Positions 34,961 through 47,739 are shown, counted from the first letter of the stretch. The stretch is DNA of 64,000 bases from Antilocapra americana (GCA_007570785.1 ML664199.1:22302748-22366747); one strand, 5' to 3'. The notes: generated from the sequence alone by a model not told the origin. Numbers and translations are program-made.

Positions 34961-36404
34961 TAATGACATAAATGCCGTAATAGGCAGAGCATTTAATGAA
35001 GCGATAGTCAAGCAAAGAGGCATCTCAGACAGTGAACGCCACCACCCAGTCATAAGGGGACCAGATGGCGGTGACTGCAGTAAGGAGAAAGGCTTAGGAC
35101 CCGAGAGAGATCTCAAAAGGGATCTCAACAAGACTCGATGGCCCTTGGGGTGAGTAGAAAAGAAAGGCGTCAGTGAGGGTGAAGAGGGTGGGGGAGAAGA
35201 CTGGGACTGCTTTGGAGGAGGAAACAAAGAAAAGAACGCCAGATCTGGCTGTAGGCGTGTTATATCAGAGATAACAACAAAACAAAACCTAACCTAGACA
35301 ATCGGACTACAGGTGACGGCGGAGGTTATAAGCATGCCTGAACTTAGGAAAGGTATAAATACACAGAAGAAGTGGAGAGCATACCCACAGTTGTCCAGCA
35401 GAAGTTCATCTACGAACCATCCCTTGGCCACAGGTCAGGCTGTCCTAGAAGCAGATTCCGCAGAGCTTCACGAGCACTGCTGAAACAAAGAGAGTCCACA
35501 AGAACCAAGATGAGGTCCCACAAGTTGCCAGCAGCAATGGACTCTGATATGGAACCAGAGGTTAGAAGGCCAAGAGGCAGACAGATACACATCAGTGACC
35601 GGCAAAGGAGGGCATGGTCTCGGGCCCTAGTCTAAGGACCTTTTAGATGGGTGCTCACAGCTTCCTTTGTTGAGCCCTTCCGGGTACAGGATGAGATTTG
35701 AATGAGAAGCACAGGGGCTTAAAGGGGCAAGGACAGGAGAGACAAAGAAACCTGGGAATGAGGTGGGACATTTGGAGCACCTCAACAGTCTGCAATCATT
35801 CTTTCTACAAAGGCTGTCATTACTTTTTTTTTTTTTTTTTCCTGTGTCACTCTCATTAGTTAAAAAAAATCTATGGTTCCAAACGTTTCCATGGGTTTGA
35901 GTGTAAATCTTAACACTAAACAGAACAACGCACCTCAAAACCAGTGTATGGCATTCATTATAAAATGCCAAACTGTCTAAAGGTGTAAACACTCCTCACA
36001 TTTCATTAAAGTATTAACACCTATTAATTGATTCCATATACCTAAAATAAGTCCTTTATTAGCGTGAAAAAATCCTGGATGTGTCTCTGTCCAGTTGGTA
36101 AAATTTAGCCCTTCTTCAAAAAGTAACAGACAAAATATGAGCTACATTCTATCAGGAATTTCCCTGAATAGGGAAAAACATAAAATATATTCACAAACAT
36201 ACCTATTTTCCCGGCAATTCTCAAATTTCCAGCAGGTTTCTGAAAAGATATATATGTTTTTAAAGGCGCCCCTCCTTCTTGAGGACATCCATTTTGCACT
36301 TGTATCCCCCACATTTGCACTTGAAAAAAATCCATCACTGTGTATACAAATGCCAAATTGCAATGCAAATAGGCATTTGTGTGCCCAATTACCCATTTTG
36401 TGTG
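34961..36404. other. Unique sequence, moderately CpG-containing
   Basis: Between about 34970 and 35700 CpGs are more frequent than in neighbouring DNA (for example in gatggcggtgactgc and gtgacggcggagg), though not to island level. The run of 17 T at 35824-35840 is the only simple repeat. An 87-codon + strand frame at 35372-35635 has no family resemblance. A POU octamer ATGCAAAT occurs at 36363-36370. Confidence 0.4.
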
Positions 36405-36560
36405 TTTGCAAAACGGATGTGCCGGCAAATTCTGCAGGTGTGAGTTGGTAGCCTGCGGGAAACTCGGCTCCCATTGAGTCAGCACCAAATACGGTGCTGT
36501 CTCCTGACGAGGCGGCTGAGGGGACAAAGTCCATCTCAGGGACAGCCGTCAGCGGGGTAC
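36405..36560. promoter_or_regulatory. Small CpG cluster, candidate promoter or enhancer
   Basis: About nine CpGs fall within some 150 bases (aaaacggatgtgccgg, cctgcgggaaactcgg, atacggtg, gacgaggcgg, gccgtcagcgggg), in a window where CpG is otherwise rare. It is too short for a formal CpG island. No interspersed repeat is recognised across it. Retention of CpGs fits a germline-unmethylated regulatory element or an exon. A - strand frame at 36142-36768 crosses it but opens with GTG and is unrecognised. Confidence 0.3.
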
Positions 36561-36774
36561 CAGGCAGAGACAGTGAACAGTTCATGCAGAGAAGAGGATA
36601 AAAACAGATGCATCTGAAAAGTAAAAGAGCTTCCAACGCAGAGTTGATGACCGGTGGTATCCTGGAAGTACTAGGAGTTTGCTTTTGCGTGACCCTAAAC
36701 CTCTCCAGTGCACTTCTTCGTTGGAAAATGTGTTCTTTTTCCATTTGATTTTCCTGTGGTAAGAACACTTTACA
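36561..36774. other. Unique non-coding sequence
   Basis: Flank of the CpG cluster, with a few further CpGs up to about 36720. No repeat recognised. Confidence 0.45.
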
Positions 36775-37365
36775 TGAGCTCTATCTTCTTAACAAATCTT
36801 CAGTGTACAATATTTAATTGTTAAGTATAGGTATAATGTTGTACAGCAGATCTCTAAAGCTTACCTTCCTTAACTGAAACTTTGTTCTTGGAATGGCAAC
36901 TCCCCATTTCCCCCTCTCCCCAGCTCCTGGCACCATTGTTTCTCTCTTTGATTTTATGACTGACAATTTTAGGTGACTCATATAAGTGGAATCATGCAGT
37001 ATTTGTACTTCTGTGATTGTTTTATTTCAGTTAGTAAAATGTCCTCAAGACTCACCCATATTGTCAAATACTGCAGAATCTCCTTTTACGAGGCTGACCA
37101 ATATTCCACTGTCGGTATATACCCCATTTTCTTATCTATTCAACCGTAAATAAATGTTTAGCTTGTTTCCACATCGTGACTATTGTGATTAGCGCTTCAG
37201 TGAACAAGGGAATGTTAATATCTCTTTGAGATACTGATTTTAATTCTTTTGGATAAATATCCAGAGAGGGGATTGATGGGCTTCTATTTTTAATATTTTG
37301 AGGAAACTCCATGCTGTTTTTCATAGCGGTTTTGCCATTTTGCATTCCCACTAACAGTGTTCTGA
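36775..37365 (-). mobile_element. Old L1 (L1M-type) 3' region, antisense
   Basis: Antisense ancient-L1 landmarks in order: gtacagcagatctctaaagc, cctggcaccattgtttctc, actcatataagtggaatcat, tgtcctcaagactcacccat, ccaatattccactgtcgg, then tgccattttgcattcccact. It is much more diverged than the ruminant L1s and carries no coding capacity. Confidence 0.82.
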
Positions 37366-37378
37366 AAGTACTAGTTAC

Positions 37379-37574
37379 AGTGTTAATTGGTCAGCCATGT
37401 CCAACTCTGTGACCCCAGCCTGCCAGGCTCCCCTGTTTATGGAATTCTCCTGGCAAGAACACTGGAGTAGGTAGCCATTCCCTTGTTCAGAGGATCTTCC
37501 TGACACAGGGATCAAACCTGGGTATCCTGTATTGCAGGCAGATTCTTTACCAATTGAGCCCCAAGGAAAGCCCC
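37379..37574 (-). mobile_element. Bov-tA SINE, antisense
   Basis: Complete antisense order with a diverged tail (gtcagccatgtccaactctg), body (ggaattctcctggcaagaac) and head (ttctttaccaattgagcccc). It inserted next to the end of the old L1. Confidence 0.9.
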
Positions 37575-39519
37575 AAGAAGATGCTGAGAAACCCAATTCT
37601 TAAAAGAAAATCCAATTCTTAAAATTTTATATCTTTTTCAAGTGCGATTCTAAGACAGACATCCCGCCCATTGCTCAGAATATACTGATGAATCCCAAAG
37701 CTTTACCTGGTTGATCTGCAAGCACATTGCCAGCAGCACTAGGACCTCCTCCCTTTCTCTGTCAGAATTCTTAGGAACTTGGAAGAGCCAACAACTCTCT
37801 TGACTTACTCAAGAATTCTCCTTCGGCCCCTACCACCACCCAGGTAATCCACCACCATTTCCTCCCAACATCTATGATAATCACAACAAAAATTCTGGTC
37901 CAGATAGTAATGGGTCAGTGACAAGGATGGCAAAAATTGCAAAGATGGATATCTTTCATTCACTTGTGTGTTTGTTTTTTGCTTCTGATATAAGTCAAGA
38001 TTAAAAATGGAGCATCCAAACCTTTACTATTTTCTCCACAATTCTATCACCTGGTCCACAAATTCTTCACTTGACGCTTATAACATGGTGATTGGTCAAA
38101 ATTAAAATTAGATGCAGTTCTGTTTTCTTTGGGTGTCTGACTATATGAAGTAATTTAAAAACTATTGTTGTCATCATATAAATTTCATTTTTAATCTTCC
38201 TTTTTGTATCTAACTCTAGTTCTTAAAAAAAAAATCAGAGCAAAATATAGGCAACTAGCTTAATCATAAAAGTACCACTTCCTTTAGGATGTCAGTAATT
38301 CTTAAAATTGCCTTGGATATTTGCTAGATATCAGAAATGGGTAATGTAGTATTTTAAGTGGCAGAAATGCATTAGTACTATGTAAGTACATGATCCTTAA
38401 TGTACTAATCTCAGCAATATGTGTAATGAGGACTTTCAGTAACACTTATTTTAAGTGTCCTCTGAGAAATGCTAATTTACAATGAAACACCTATGGAAGT
38501 ACATGTGACATCTACATGAATACCAAATGAATTCATTTTGATCAATGCTATTACAATGAATATAAAATGAATTCACAATGATAGGACATTTAAAGTATTA
38601 CCAAATTTTCTTTTAATATTACATGTGCTATGGAGACTAGAATATATTAAGAATCAGAATCAGATTGAATATATATATGTACATATACACATATACATTT
38701 TTATATACACAAATGCACATACATATACCAAAAAAATATATCCCTACTTATCACTTAATTAGCAAGTACCCTTTTGAAAAGAAACATGTTATTTACACAT
38801 ACACAGAGAATTTTAAATGCAAAAAATGCTTATGTCACATTGACAAAATTGCATCCTAGATATTAATAAACACAAGATTTGCATTACGAGAGCAAGCAAA
38901 TAAACAGGCTCTGTGGATTTTAGATCTAACAAAAGACGTTTCCAAATCTACATTTTGAATTTTCCTGACTCCTTCAGGATGGCAAGGGTTGGTAAGTTGA
39001 TTCACACAACCTGTTAAAACTCACAGGTAGTTTTGTGGCTAGTCAAGGACAATCAGTGATGGGTGGACAGATGTATAAATGAATAAGTGGATGGTGAATA
39101 GTATGATATTTAAATACAATCTCTGAGAGAGATTAAAGCTTCTCTCAGAGTTTTTAAGAAGCCAGAATTTGTAGGGAAAGTGTATACTGTCCGTTTTTGT
39201 CAATAGGCTATTTCTTTTCATTCATAAACTAAGATTCACAGACTGTGGGCACTCAACCTTGACTTAGCTGACCCACTGTAAGATATGCAACCATGTATCG
39301 ACCAACAAGAACTAACCTTGGAGGACTGAGTCTCTGATCCTACTTAGAGTTTAACCGAGCTAATACGAGCAGGTCAACATTTTTCTCCCAGACAAAACCA
39401 ATGAGAGTCCATACTACCTAGATGCCACCTCAGATCCTAGGAGATCTCAAATACACACATCAAATTTCTGAACTACATACTTAAACCAGACTTCACTCAA
39501 ATAATACTCAATTGGTTAT
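37575..39519. other. Unique AT-rich non-coding sequence
   Basis: No repeat family or gene recognised. TA/CA-rich simple sequence occurs at 38665-38720. Small frames here arise from the simple repeats. Confidence 0.5.
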
Positions 39520-40185
39520 CACTTCTTACCTTCTTACCATAACTCACATGCCTTTTCTCCACTTTTTCTTTACTACCACAACCCTGGGTCAGAATTTCAT
39601 TATCCTTTGCCTGGGTACTTCCAATACCTCATACAAAGCTCATTAATCTCCCTGATTCCTTGTCTCCAGTCAGTCTTACACACTGCCAACCAGATTAACC
39701 TTCTAACAAGCATGTTGGATCTGTTCAAAACTTCTCTAAATTCCACCCCTACAGAACTGAAATAGAATGGCTCTGGGGGCATATAGGGCTCAGCCAACCT
39801 GTTCAGCTGTATCTCCTTCCACTGTCTCCCATGCTCCAGCTTTATGCTTCAGCACTGTTGAACTGGGGTCTTTCTGTATGGTTCCTTCTGCCTTGTATGT
39901 CCTCCCCTCACCTGCCTGCTCAAAACACGCCCTCTCTTTCTCTGATTTTTGGCTCAAAATCTTCTTCTACAAGGCCTTTCTGATCCCCTTGCTGTCATCT
40001 GAATGCTATAGACTCCAACATGGCATTTTTCACAGAGAATTATAATCTTCTGTTAAAATGTCCATAGAGCAACTAGACTATAAAATCTTGAGTCAAGAAT
40101 AGTATTTATCTTTGTCTCCCAAGCCATTGCCCAGTGTCTAATGTATGATACCTATTCAATGGATGTTGAGTAAACAGACTTGTTT
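39520..40185 (+). mobile_element. L2 LINE 3' region, sense
   Basis: A long sense L2: aaccagattaaccttctaac, ccttccactgtctcccatgc, ccttctgccttgtatgtcc, ctacaaggcctttctgatcc, and near the end ttgcccagtgtctaatg and tcaatggatgttgagtaaa. The 92-codon frame inside it is a shadow of the repeat. Confidence 0.75.
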
Positions 40186-40404
40186 CCGAAAGATTTCATT
40201 TTTATGTTCTTCAAGTAGATATTCAGAAATGTGTGCTCACAAATTGCTCCATAAGCACCATTCTGATATTAATTGACTCAGTGAGCACATTCAAAATGTG
40301 CATGGACGAACTTGAACTTGAAAGTCTAAGACACCCTCTAATGCCCTTCAAAATCTTAAGAAATCAAATTACTGTGACATCAAACTGAAATTAAAATTAT
40401 TAAG
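40186..40404. other. Unique linker
   Basis: Nothing recognised between the L2 and the next MIR. Confidence 0.5.
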
Positions 40405-40620
40405 ATTTGTTCATCACTTGCTATGTGTCAGGCACGGTACTAACTATTTATGTATATTACTTCATGAAAATTTCACATCACTATTACTATCCCCACTTTA
40501 TAGATAGAGAAAACAGGGTTTAGAGAAGTTAAGCAACTTGATCAAGGCAACAGGCTAAGGAATGGAGAATAAGGATCCAAGCACAAGTTTGGTTGGCTCA
40601 ATTCCTAGGTTTGTAACCTG
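40405..40620 (-). mobile_element. MIR SINE, antisense, well preserved
   Basis: Ordered antisense MIR: cttgctatgtgtcaggcacgg, ttactatccccactttatag, gagaagttaagcaacttgat, ending in gctcaattcctaggtttgtaa. Confidence 0.8.
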
Positions 40621-41954
40621 ACAACATAACCTTTCCTAGTTGTAAGAGAGGCATCAAGACTTTCTGGAGTAGAGAACTTAATATCCCTTCAGAGTCTTAT
40701 AAATAAGTATAAAAGTCAAAATGAGCCAGGTCACTCTACTGTTATCTGTTCGACTTTCAATAAATGGAAGCTTCTTTTGTCTTAGAAATTTTGGATTAAA
40801 ATCCTCTCACATAGGAGTTGACATCTTAATAACTGGGAGATGAAGTGTTATGTTTTCATCCATTCTTTTGGATTTTTCATTTTTTGACAAACATTGCTGC
40901 CCAATTTTAAAAAACTCATTTTCAAATGATTTCTAACATTCTTTTATTATCCCCCCCCCTTTTTTTTTCTGGAGGCAAAACAGGTACCAGTTTTACTTTC
41001 TGCTCTGATGAAAAGAGAATTCATAAATCTGAACTTGGCTTCTGGTCTTTACCTGATTGTTGTTATTGGATTTTTTGTCTTGGTTTGGCCTGGGAAGTAT
41101 CCTACATGGCTCTTAAAATGAACTGCCCACTTTGAGTTTGAACGCTTCTTTAGAAAAGAAAAACTATAATGTTTGTTTCTGGAATGAACTTAGCCTCCAA
41201 TCGAGGTCAAAGGGGGTCAGTGGGGAGGGGCTTTCTGCCAAAACTTCAGGGACACCTCTCTCATACAACAAATACTGTTGAAACCCTAAGTTTACTTCTG
41301 TCTGTGAACCTGTAAGGGTCCCTTCATTCCCTGGTGTCAACTGACTCTAATTGCAGTTATCAGAGAAGCAGAGACATGTTCTTATATTCTTCAAGACAAA
41401 ATCAACGGTGTCTGTAAGGTCAGGGACAGTTTAGCCAATCAAGATCTCTAGCCTCTCCCCACCATCAGAAGCTTGATGCTTCACTAATGGGGTAGGTTCC
41501 AAAATCCAAGAGTAAAATCAGATTCCACAAAGCCATCCATGTTTGGAGATGCTTTAAGCAGAAAACTATGTAATAACTCAGTAATAAATAGCCAGAAAAA
41601 AATGTATATTGTCCAAAGAGGAAACTGTATTAATAAGTTTGGATTGGGCCTTTTGTGGGTACTGGAATAAGATGGCTGAGCAACAGATTTCAGGTCCTGA
41701 TTCTTTTTCTCCACTTTCAAACTGCTAGGAAACCCCCAACTCAAATATAACCTGCACTGAGATGTCATCCTCTAATCCTACTTCTTAAATACATAATGCT
41801 TGTCTCCTATTTCCCATGATGATTCATTCAGATATTCACCATCCTACCACCCACGACATGGTACAACTGGATACTCCCATTACTCTGAAGCCCCTGCAGG
41901 TAGGGAAGCCCCTGTGACTTACCTGCGACCATGTTCCCAGTGCCTGGCACATAG
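40621..41954. other. Unique non-coding sequence
   Basis: A C9T10 run lies near 40951-40970. No repeat or gene recognised. Confidence 0.5.
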
Positions 41955-42160
41955 AACAGGGTTAGTCTCCTTTCTTCTATAAAGGGCCAGATATTAAACA
42001 TTATAGGTTTCATGGACGGTATGGTTTCTCTGTATCCAGGCAGCTGTCACTACAGAGCAAAAGCACCAAGAGACAACATGAAAATGAAAGAGCCTGGTTG
42101 TGCTCCAAAGCTTTATTTACAGAAACAGGTAGTGGGCCAGATTTAACCAGCCAACCATAG
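41955..42160 (+). mobile_element. hAT-type DNA transposon remnant, sense
   Basis: ctataaagggccagatatta, ggtttcatggacggtatgg and ctttatttacagaaacaggt, then gtgggccagatttaacc. This is the sense form of the element seen in antisense at 4115-4260, and it is better preserved here. It is non-autonomous, with no transposase. Confidence 0.62.
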
Positions 42161-43214
42161 TTTTCCATCTTCTGACAGAGTGTCTGGTAAAGAATGTAAA
42201 GAGAGAGAAGAGAAACAGGGAGGGAACAAGAAAGGAAGTGCTAGTGGGTGGTAGGGGGAAGAAGAGGTGGAGAGGGAATAAGCCCAGAAATAAAGTAAGA
42301 ATGAGACAAAATTTGATATGTTTCCCCGATGGTAAAAAGCTATTCCTAGTGAGTGTCTCTTCAGCAAAGCATTTAGACCATGAGAAACAATTCTAATTAG
42401 AATCCTTCTATTATTCTTCACATTGTATTCTCTACGTGTAAATCTTCCCCACAGTTTCTCTCTTTTGGCAAGTCATTATTTCCCATTTATTAAGACAAAG
42501 TACAGTTGAAAGTCTCTGTGGCTGGCTTATAACTACAGTCTGCCTACAGGTGTCATATTTTATGCACTGAAAAGAGTATTGTTTTTCACTTTCTATGCAG
42601 GAACTACAAATGCCTGGAAACAAATGACTTTTGACTGCTGATCAGAACCACACTTTAATCAGTTACTGTTCTATGATCAATAATTAATCACGCTATTCCG
42701 TCTAGGTAATAAATAATGGGGAAATATCAATGAATATATAGTTGGCTAGATTCTTCCCCGGGGCAAAACAGAAAAGGATCAGCACAAAAATCTGCCCAGA
42801 TTACTCTGTGGATTCTCAATACAGGGATTTGGGGGCCATTCCAGGAGAGTTGGGGCTAATAGTAGGAGAAGGAAACCTGTCACCATCATCACCTCCCCCC
42901 AGGCCCCTCAAGACTAAACATCCCTACTTGGATCAAATGTGTTTATGCTAAGACAATGGACAAAGGTGTCTGCAACAGCAAGGATGCCATGGGATGGGCC
43001 AGCGTTTCTCGGGTACTGTGATGGGGCTCCTCCCTTGGAGCCAGAAACAGTGGGTGGCAGCAGGAGTAGAGATATACCACACTTCATACTATAAAGCCTA
43101 CATGTCAGAAATTGTGTGCCAATTGCAAATTTATACACTGGATCCTGTATGAGTACTCAGCGATTTGCTATCTAAAAGTTTTATGATGAAATATTTTATG
43201 AAGAGAATAAAGGT
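42161..43214. other. Unique non-coding sequence
   Basis: A purine-rich stretch lies at 42190-42300 (agagagagaagagaaacagg and similar). No gene or interspersed repeat recognised. Confidence 0.5.
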
Positions 43215-43510
43215 ACTGATTTTCTACTAGTGTGTAACAATTTACCCCAAATTTCATCACCTAAAACAGGACACATTAAATATCTCATGATTTCTGTAGG
43301 TTAAGTGTCTCGCCGCAGCTTAGCCAGGCTGTCTACTCAGGGGCTCACAGGATGCAATCCCAGTGTTGGACAGGGCTGTTCCTTTCTGGAGCTCAGGGTC
43401 CTCTTCCAGGCTCAAGTGGCAATTGGCAGAATTCAGTTCCTTGTGGTTGTATGACTGAGAGTCCTGGTCTCTTACGGGCTGTCACCATAACAACCGTGCC
43501 CCAACTGATC
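43215..43510 (+). repeat. Old dispersed mammalian repeat, family not assigned
   Basis: The text tgtgtaacaatttaccccaaa, tctgtaggttaagtgtctcgc, agcttagccaggctgtctac and ggcagaattcagttccttgtg matches a familiar dispersed mammalian repeat. I cannot name the family with confidence. Confidence 0.5.
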
Positions 43511-44804
43511 TTTTTAGCCAACTTCCATGTAGAGACATAGGGAGTGAGAGCACACACATGGGACGGAAATCCAGGGTGATCTGCAAGCACAGTTCATATA
43601 GCTAGTGTTCTTCAGTGCTATTAGACATATAAGAAGATCTTGCCTATTTTTCAGTGTCTTGAGAGTTTTACCAAGCAAAAGGTCTAGGCAAAGTTTTCCA
43701 TTATAGACTGCCATACTACCATCATGCTAGATGTCTAGATCCAGGGCTTTTCTTATACTAATATAGATAGCAACATCCTGCATTTAGATGACAATATTTT
43801 TGATACAAAAAGTATGATAGTTTTTATGAGATAATCTTAGTTGTCTTCATTCTAACTAGGTTAGCAGTTAGAATGTCATTTTTTGTACTGTGGTATTAGC
43901 AAATTGCCTAATCTAGTAACCTGCTTTGGGTCAGGTGTTTTCTTTTTATTAACTTATTTTCCCCAAGACTTTAGCCCTCCTACATTCTAGGACATGGAGC
44001 CAAACTCATAAGCAGCCTTCCTAATGAAGCATGACACCTGCCAATGCCTCAGTCTGCCTCTCTTGACCTCATAGCAGCCTTGCCAGAATGGCCCATGTCA
44101 GCCTGCCAGAGCATCTGGGACTCAAAGAGCAGTGCCATTGCCATTCTTCATAGCTCTGAAGGATGGGAAGGGCACAAGATTCACTGAACAAAGATGATGA
44201 AGAAAAACTCCTATACCTATCTGAATAACGCCCTAGCCATCAAGGAGCAAATTCATAATGGAAACCAGTGCTTTAAGTACTAGAAAATCATCTATCTAAC
44301 TGTTTCTTTACCTTACCATCTATGTGTTTCCAGTCTTCTTCACTGTCAATCAATTTCAGGGCTCACTCCCAGGATATGCAGACACACATTTGAACCCCCT
44401 TTTATACTGCAGCACTGGGTGCCACTCACCTTAGAACTATACACCTAAAAGCTGTACTTTTGTACTTTTCAAAACACAGCTTTAATCAGCTGTTCTCTTT
44501 CAATGTTGTTCTTGAGTAAAGCAAGCTGATCTAATCCCTCCAAGCTTGCCTTAAATGTCCCATGGTGGTGCTACCCTACTCTGCCATACTAGATGCTTGA
44601 CTTTCAAAAGCCAGGGAAGCAGGAAGAGATGTCAAAGCAGTAGGAACTCTGTTGAAGCAGACAAGCGGATTCAGCTGCTAAAATGTTCAGCACTCCAACC
44701 TCCCCCAAGGCCCCAGGAGCTTCTGCATGGCCAGATGCCTTTCCAAAACCTCTTCAAAACAGAGACACCACTTATAAAAGAAACATGACTATTTATCTCT
44801 GGAT
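43511..44804. other. Unique non-coding sequence
   Basis: No repeat or gene recognised up to the left target-site duplication of the BovB at 44818. Confidence 0.5.
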
Positions 44805-44817
44805 AAGATGACATCAG
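44805..44817. repeat. Left target-site duplication of BovB
   Basis: The 13-mer aagatgacatcag is repeated exactly at 46759-46771. The last few bases could also belong to the cagtt-rich BovB 3' tail. Confidence 0.9.
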
Positions 44818-46758
44818 TTCAGTTCAGTCACTCAGTCATGTCTGACTTTTTGTGACACCATGAATTGCAGCACGCCAGGCCTCCCTGTCCATCACAAACT
44901 CCCTGAGTACACCCAAACCCATGTGCATCGAGTTGGTGATGCCACCTAGCCATCTCATCCTCAGTTGTCTTCTTCTCCTCCTGCCCTCAATCTTTCCCAG
45001 CATCAGGGCCTTTTGCAATGAGTCAGCTCTTCACATGAGGTGGCCCAAGTATTGGAGTTTCAGCTTCAGCATCAGTTCTTCCAATGAACACTCAGGACTG
45101 ATTTCCTTTAGGATGGACTGGTTGGATCTCCTTACAGTCCAAGGGACTCTCAAGAGTCTTCTCCAATACCACAGTTCAAAAGCATCAGTTCTTTGGTGCT
45201 CAGCTTTCTTTATAGTCCAACTCTCACATCCATACATGACCAATGGAAAAACCATAGCCTTGACTAGATGGACCTTTGTTGGCAAAGTAATGCCTCTGCT
45301 TTTTAATATGTCTAGGTTGGTCATAACTTTCCTTCCAAGGAGTAAGCATCTTTTAATTTCATGGCTGCAATCACCATCTACAGTGATTTTGGAGCCCAGA
45401 AAAATAATGTCAGCCACTGTTTCCACTGTCTCCCCATCTCTCTGCCATGAAAGGATGGGACCGAATGCCATGATCTTAATTTTCTGAATGTTGAGCTTTA
45501 AGCCAACTTTTTTACTCTCCTCCTTCACTTTCATCAAAAGGCTCTTTAGTTCTTCTTCACTTTGTGCCATAAGGGTGGTGTCATCTGCATATCTGAGGTT
45601 ATTGATATTTCTCCCGGAAATCTTGATTCCAGCTTGTGCTTCCTCCAGCCCAGTGTTTCTCATGATGTACTCTGTATCTAAGTTAAATAAGCAGGGTGAC
45701 AATATACAGCCTTGACGTACTTGTTTTCCTATTTGGAATCAGTCTGTTGTTCCATGTCCAGTTCTAACTGTTGTTTCCTGACCTGCATACAGGTTTCTCA
45801 AGAGGCAGGTCAGGTGGTCTGGCATGCCAATCTCTTTCAGAATTTTCCACAGTTTATTGTGATCTACACAGTCAACGGCTTTGGCATAGTCAATAAAGCA
45901 GAAAGAGATGTTTTTCTGGAACTCTCTTGCTTTTTCAATGATCCAGAGAATGTTGGCAATTTGATCTCTGGTTCCTCTGCCTTTTCTAAAACCAGCTTGA
46001 ACATCTGGAAGTTCATGGTTCACATATTGCTGAAGCCTGGCTTGGAGAATTTTAAGCATTACCTTAGTAGCATGTGAGATGAATGCAATTGTGCGGTAAT
46101 TTGAGCATTCTTTGGCATTGCCTTTGGGATTGGAATGAAAACTGACCTTTTCCAGGCCTGTGGCCACTGCTGAGTTTTCCATATTTGTTGGCATATTGAG
46201 CACAGCGTCATCTTTCAGGATTGGAAATAGCTGAACTGGAATTCCATCACCTCTACTAGCTTTGTTCATAGTGATGCTTCCTAAGGCCCACTTGACTTCA
46301 CGTTCCAGGATGTCTGGCTCTAGGTGAGTGATCACACCATCATGATTATCTGGGTCATGAAGATCTTTTTTGTACAATTCTTCTGTGTATTCTTACCACC
46401 TATTCTTAATATCTTCTGCTTCTGATAGGTCCCTACCATTTCTGTCCTTTATTAAGCCCATCTTTGCATGAAATGTTCCCTTGGTATCTCTAATTTTCTT
46501 GAAGAGATCTCTAGTCTTTCCCATTCCATTGTTTTCCTCTATTTCTTTGCATTGATCGCTGAGGAAGGCTTTCTTATCTCTCCTTGCTATTCTTTGGAAC
46601 TCTGCATTCAGATGGGAAGATCTTTCCTTTTCTCCTTTGCTTTTCACTTCCTGTCTTTTCAAAGTTATTTGTAAGGCCTGCTCAGACTGCCATTTTGCTT
46701 TTTTGCATTTCTTTTTCTTGGGGATGGTCTTGATTCCTGTCTCCTGTACAATGTCATG
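44818..46758 (-). mobile_element. BovB LINE, 1.94-kb 5'-truncated copy
   Basis: The largest and least diverged BovB in the window, in antisense orientation. It begins with the 3' terminus (ttcagttcagtcactcagtc) and runs through the whole C-terminal and reverse-transcriptase region to a 5' truncation near 46758. Exact 13-bp duplications at 44805-44817 and 46759-46771 show target-primed insertion. Full-length BovB is about 3.2 kb, so the 5' UTR and most of the N-terminal endonuclease part are absent. Confidence 0.96.
44836..46662 (-). pseudogene. BovB reverse transcriptase, near-continuous frame with stops
   Basis: Read on the - strand, one frame spans about 609 codons. It is broken by stops at 46393-46395 (TAA), 45739-45741 (TGA at a W codon) and 45031-45033 (TGA, CpG decay of CGA), and ends at 44836-44838. 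Segments in order: a charged N-terminal piece with RDKKAFLSDQCKEIEE (46662-46396); the fingers/palm segment with FRKGRGTRDQIANILWIIEK (to 45742), containing a locally frame-shifted patch at about 46120-46220; the catalytic LRYADDTTLMA box, with Y-A-D-D at 45580-45591; then CESWTIKKAE and a basic C-terminal tail with [12 protein letters not shown]. The YADD box is intact, but the stops make the protein inactive. It would have served BovB and, in trans, the Bov-tA SINEs. Confidence 0.93.
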
Positions 46759-46771
46759 AAGATGACATCAG
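46759..46771. repeat. Right target-site duplication of BovB
   Basis: Exact copy of the 13-mer at 44805-44817. Confidence 0.9.
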
Positions 46772-47739
46772 GTCACTTTTAACCCTAAGAAAAGTGAAAG
46801 GTTAACAGGAAGCTATTTGTCATCCAGAAATTTAGATGACTAAATACCTACCAGGTACCACCTTCATTTGATAGGGAACTGGCGTGGACCGAGACAGACA
46901 TGCACACACATGGACCCCCATGTTCCATCCTATACAGAAGCACCAGCAAGAGAGAAACCTACTTGGCTTAGCGGCCGCCCTGACTGGCTGCCTTAGCTGA
47001 ATTGGAGAGGACTTGAAGCCACTTCAGAGGAGGATACACAGCCAACATAAACCAAACACAATCTGCTTCTTTGTGAATTGCAAGCAATTCCCCAACTGCC
47101 TGAGCTAATGGTACGGAGCAGTAGAGCAGATAACCCAATACAGTGGATAATCTCAAAATCATTTTCCATTTGGCTTGTGGAATGAATTAAATGATTTGTT
47201 TCAGCTTTAGCAGATTTACCTTCCTAATTATGTTTTTTGTTAGGCTAGAAACATTCAACATTGGAGGATGTTGCCAGGGATTTAAAAAGTGGAGCCGATG
47301 ACAACCATGTGAGAGATCAGTCCAGAGGTCACTTGGGGTCATCGTCATCTATCGAGTGCCTACTGTGTTTATGATACTGAATGGGAGAGAAAGTCATGAA
47401 AAACATGTCTCCTGCAGTCAGGATTATAACAGAGTAAACAAGACCCAGCTCTAGAGCTACAAAAATATACCTTGGAGATAGTTGGTTACAAAAATGCATG
47501 TAAAGCATGGACATTTATATACTTGAGATATTCTCCCTAGGTGTTCTATAAATATTTGTCAAATAAATGAATAAATGGATGGAAAGAAGTCAAATCATTC
47601 CAACTGTAAGCCTTTGAAGGCTGCAAAGACAAAGCCACTCACTGGTCACTAGAAAGGCCAGGGAAGGTGCTCCTCTAAGTCAGAAGGTCATAGAAGGCAG
47701 GCTGCATGCTTCTGAAAAATTTCACAGGTAGAAAACATA
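46772..47739. other. Unique non-coding sequence
   Basis: No repeat or gene recognised. A gcggccgc NotI-type CpG-containing octamer occurs near 46971-46978. Confidence 0.5.

Noticed and set aside
36142..36768. 208-codon open frame on the - strand
   Set aside because: It begins with GTG, overlaps other open frames on both strands and shows no family resemblance. The unusual composition (CpG cluster) is a simpler explanation.
45488..46077. Open frames on the + strand opposite the BovB reverse transcriptase
   Set aside because: They are antisense shadows of the BovB frame.
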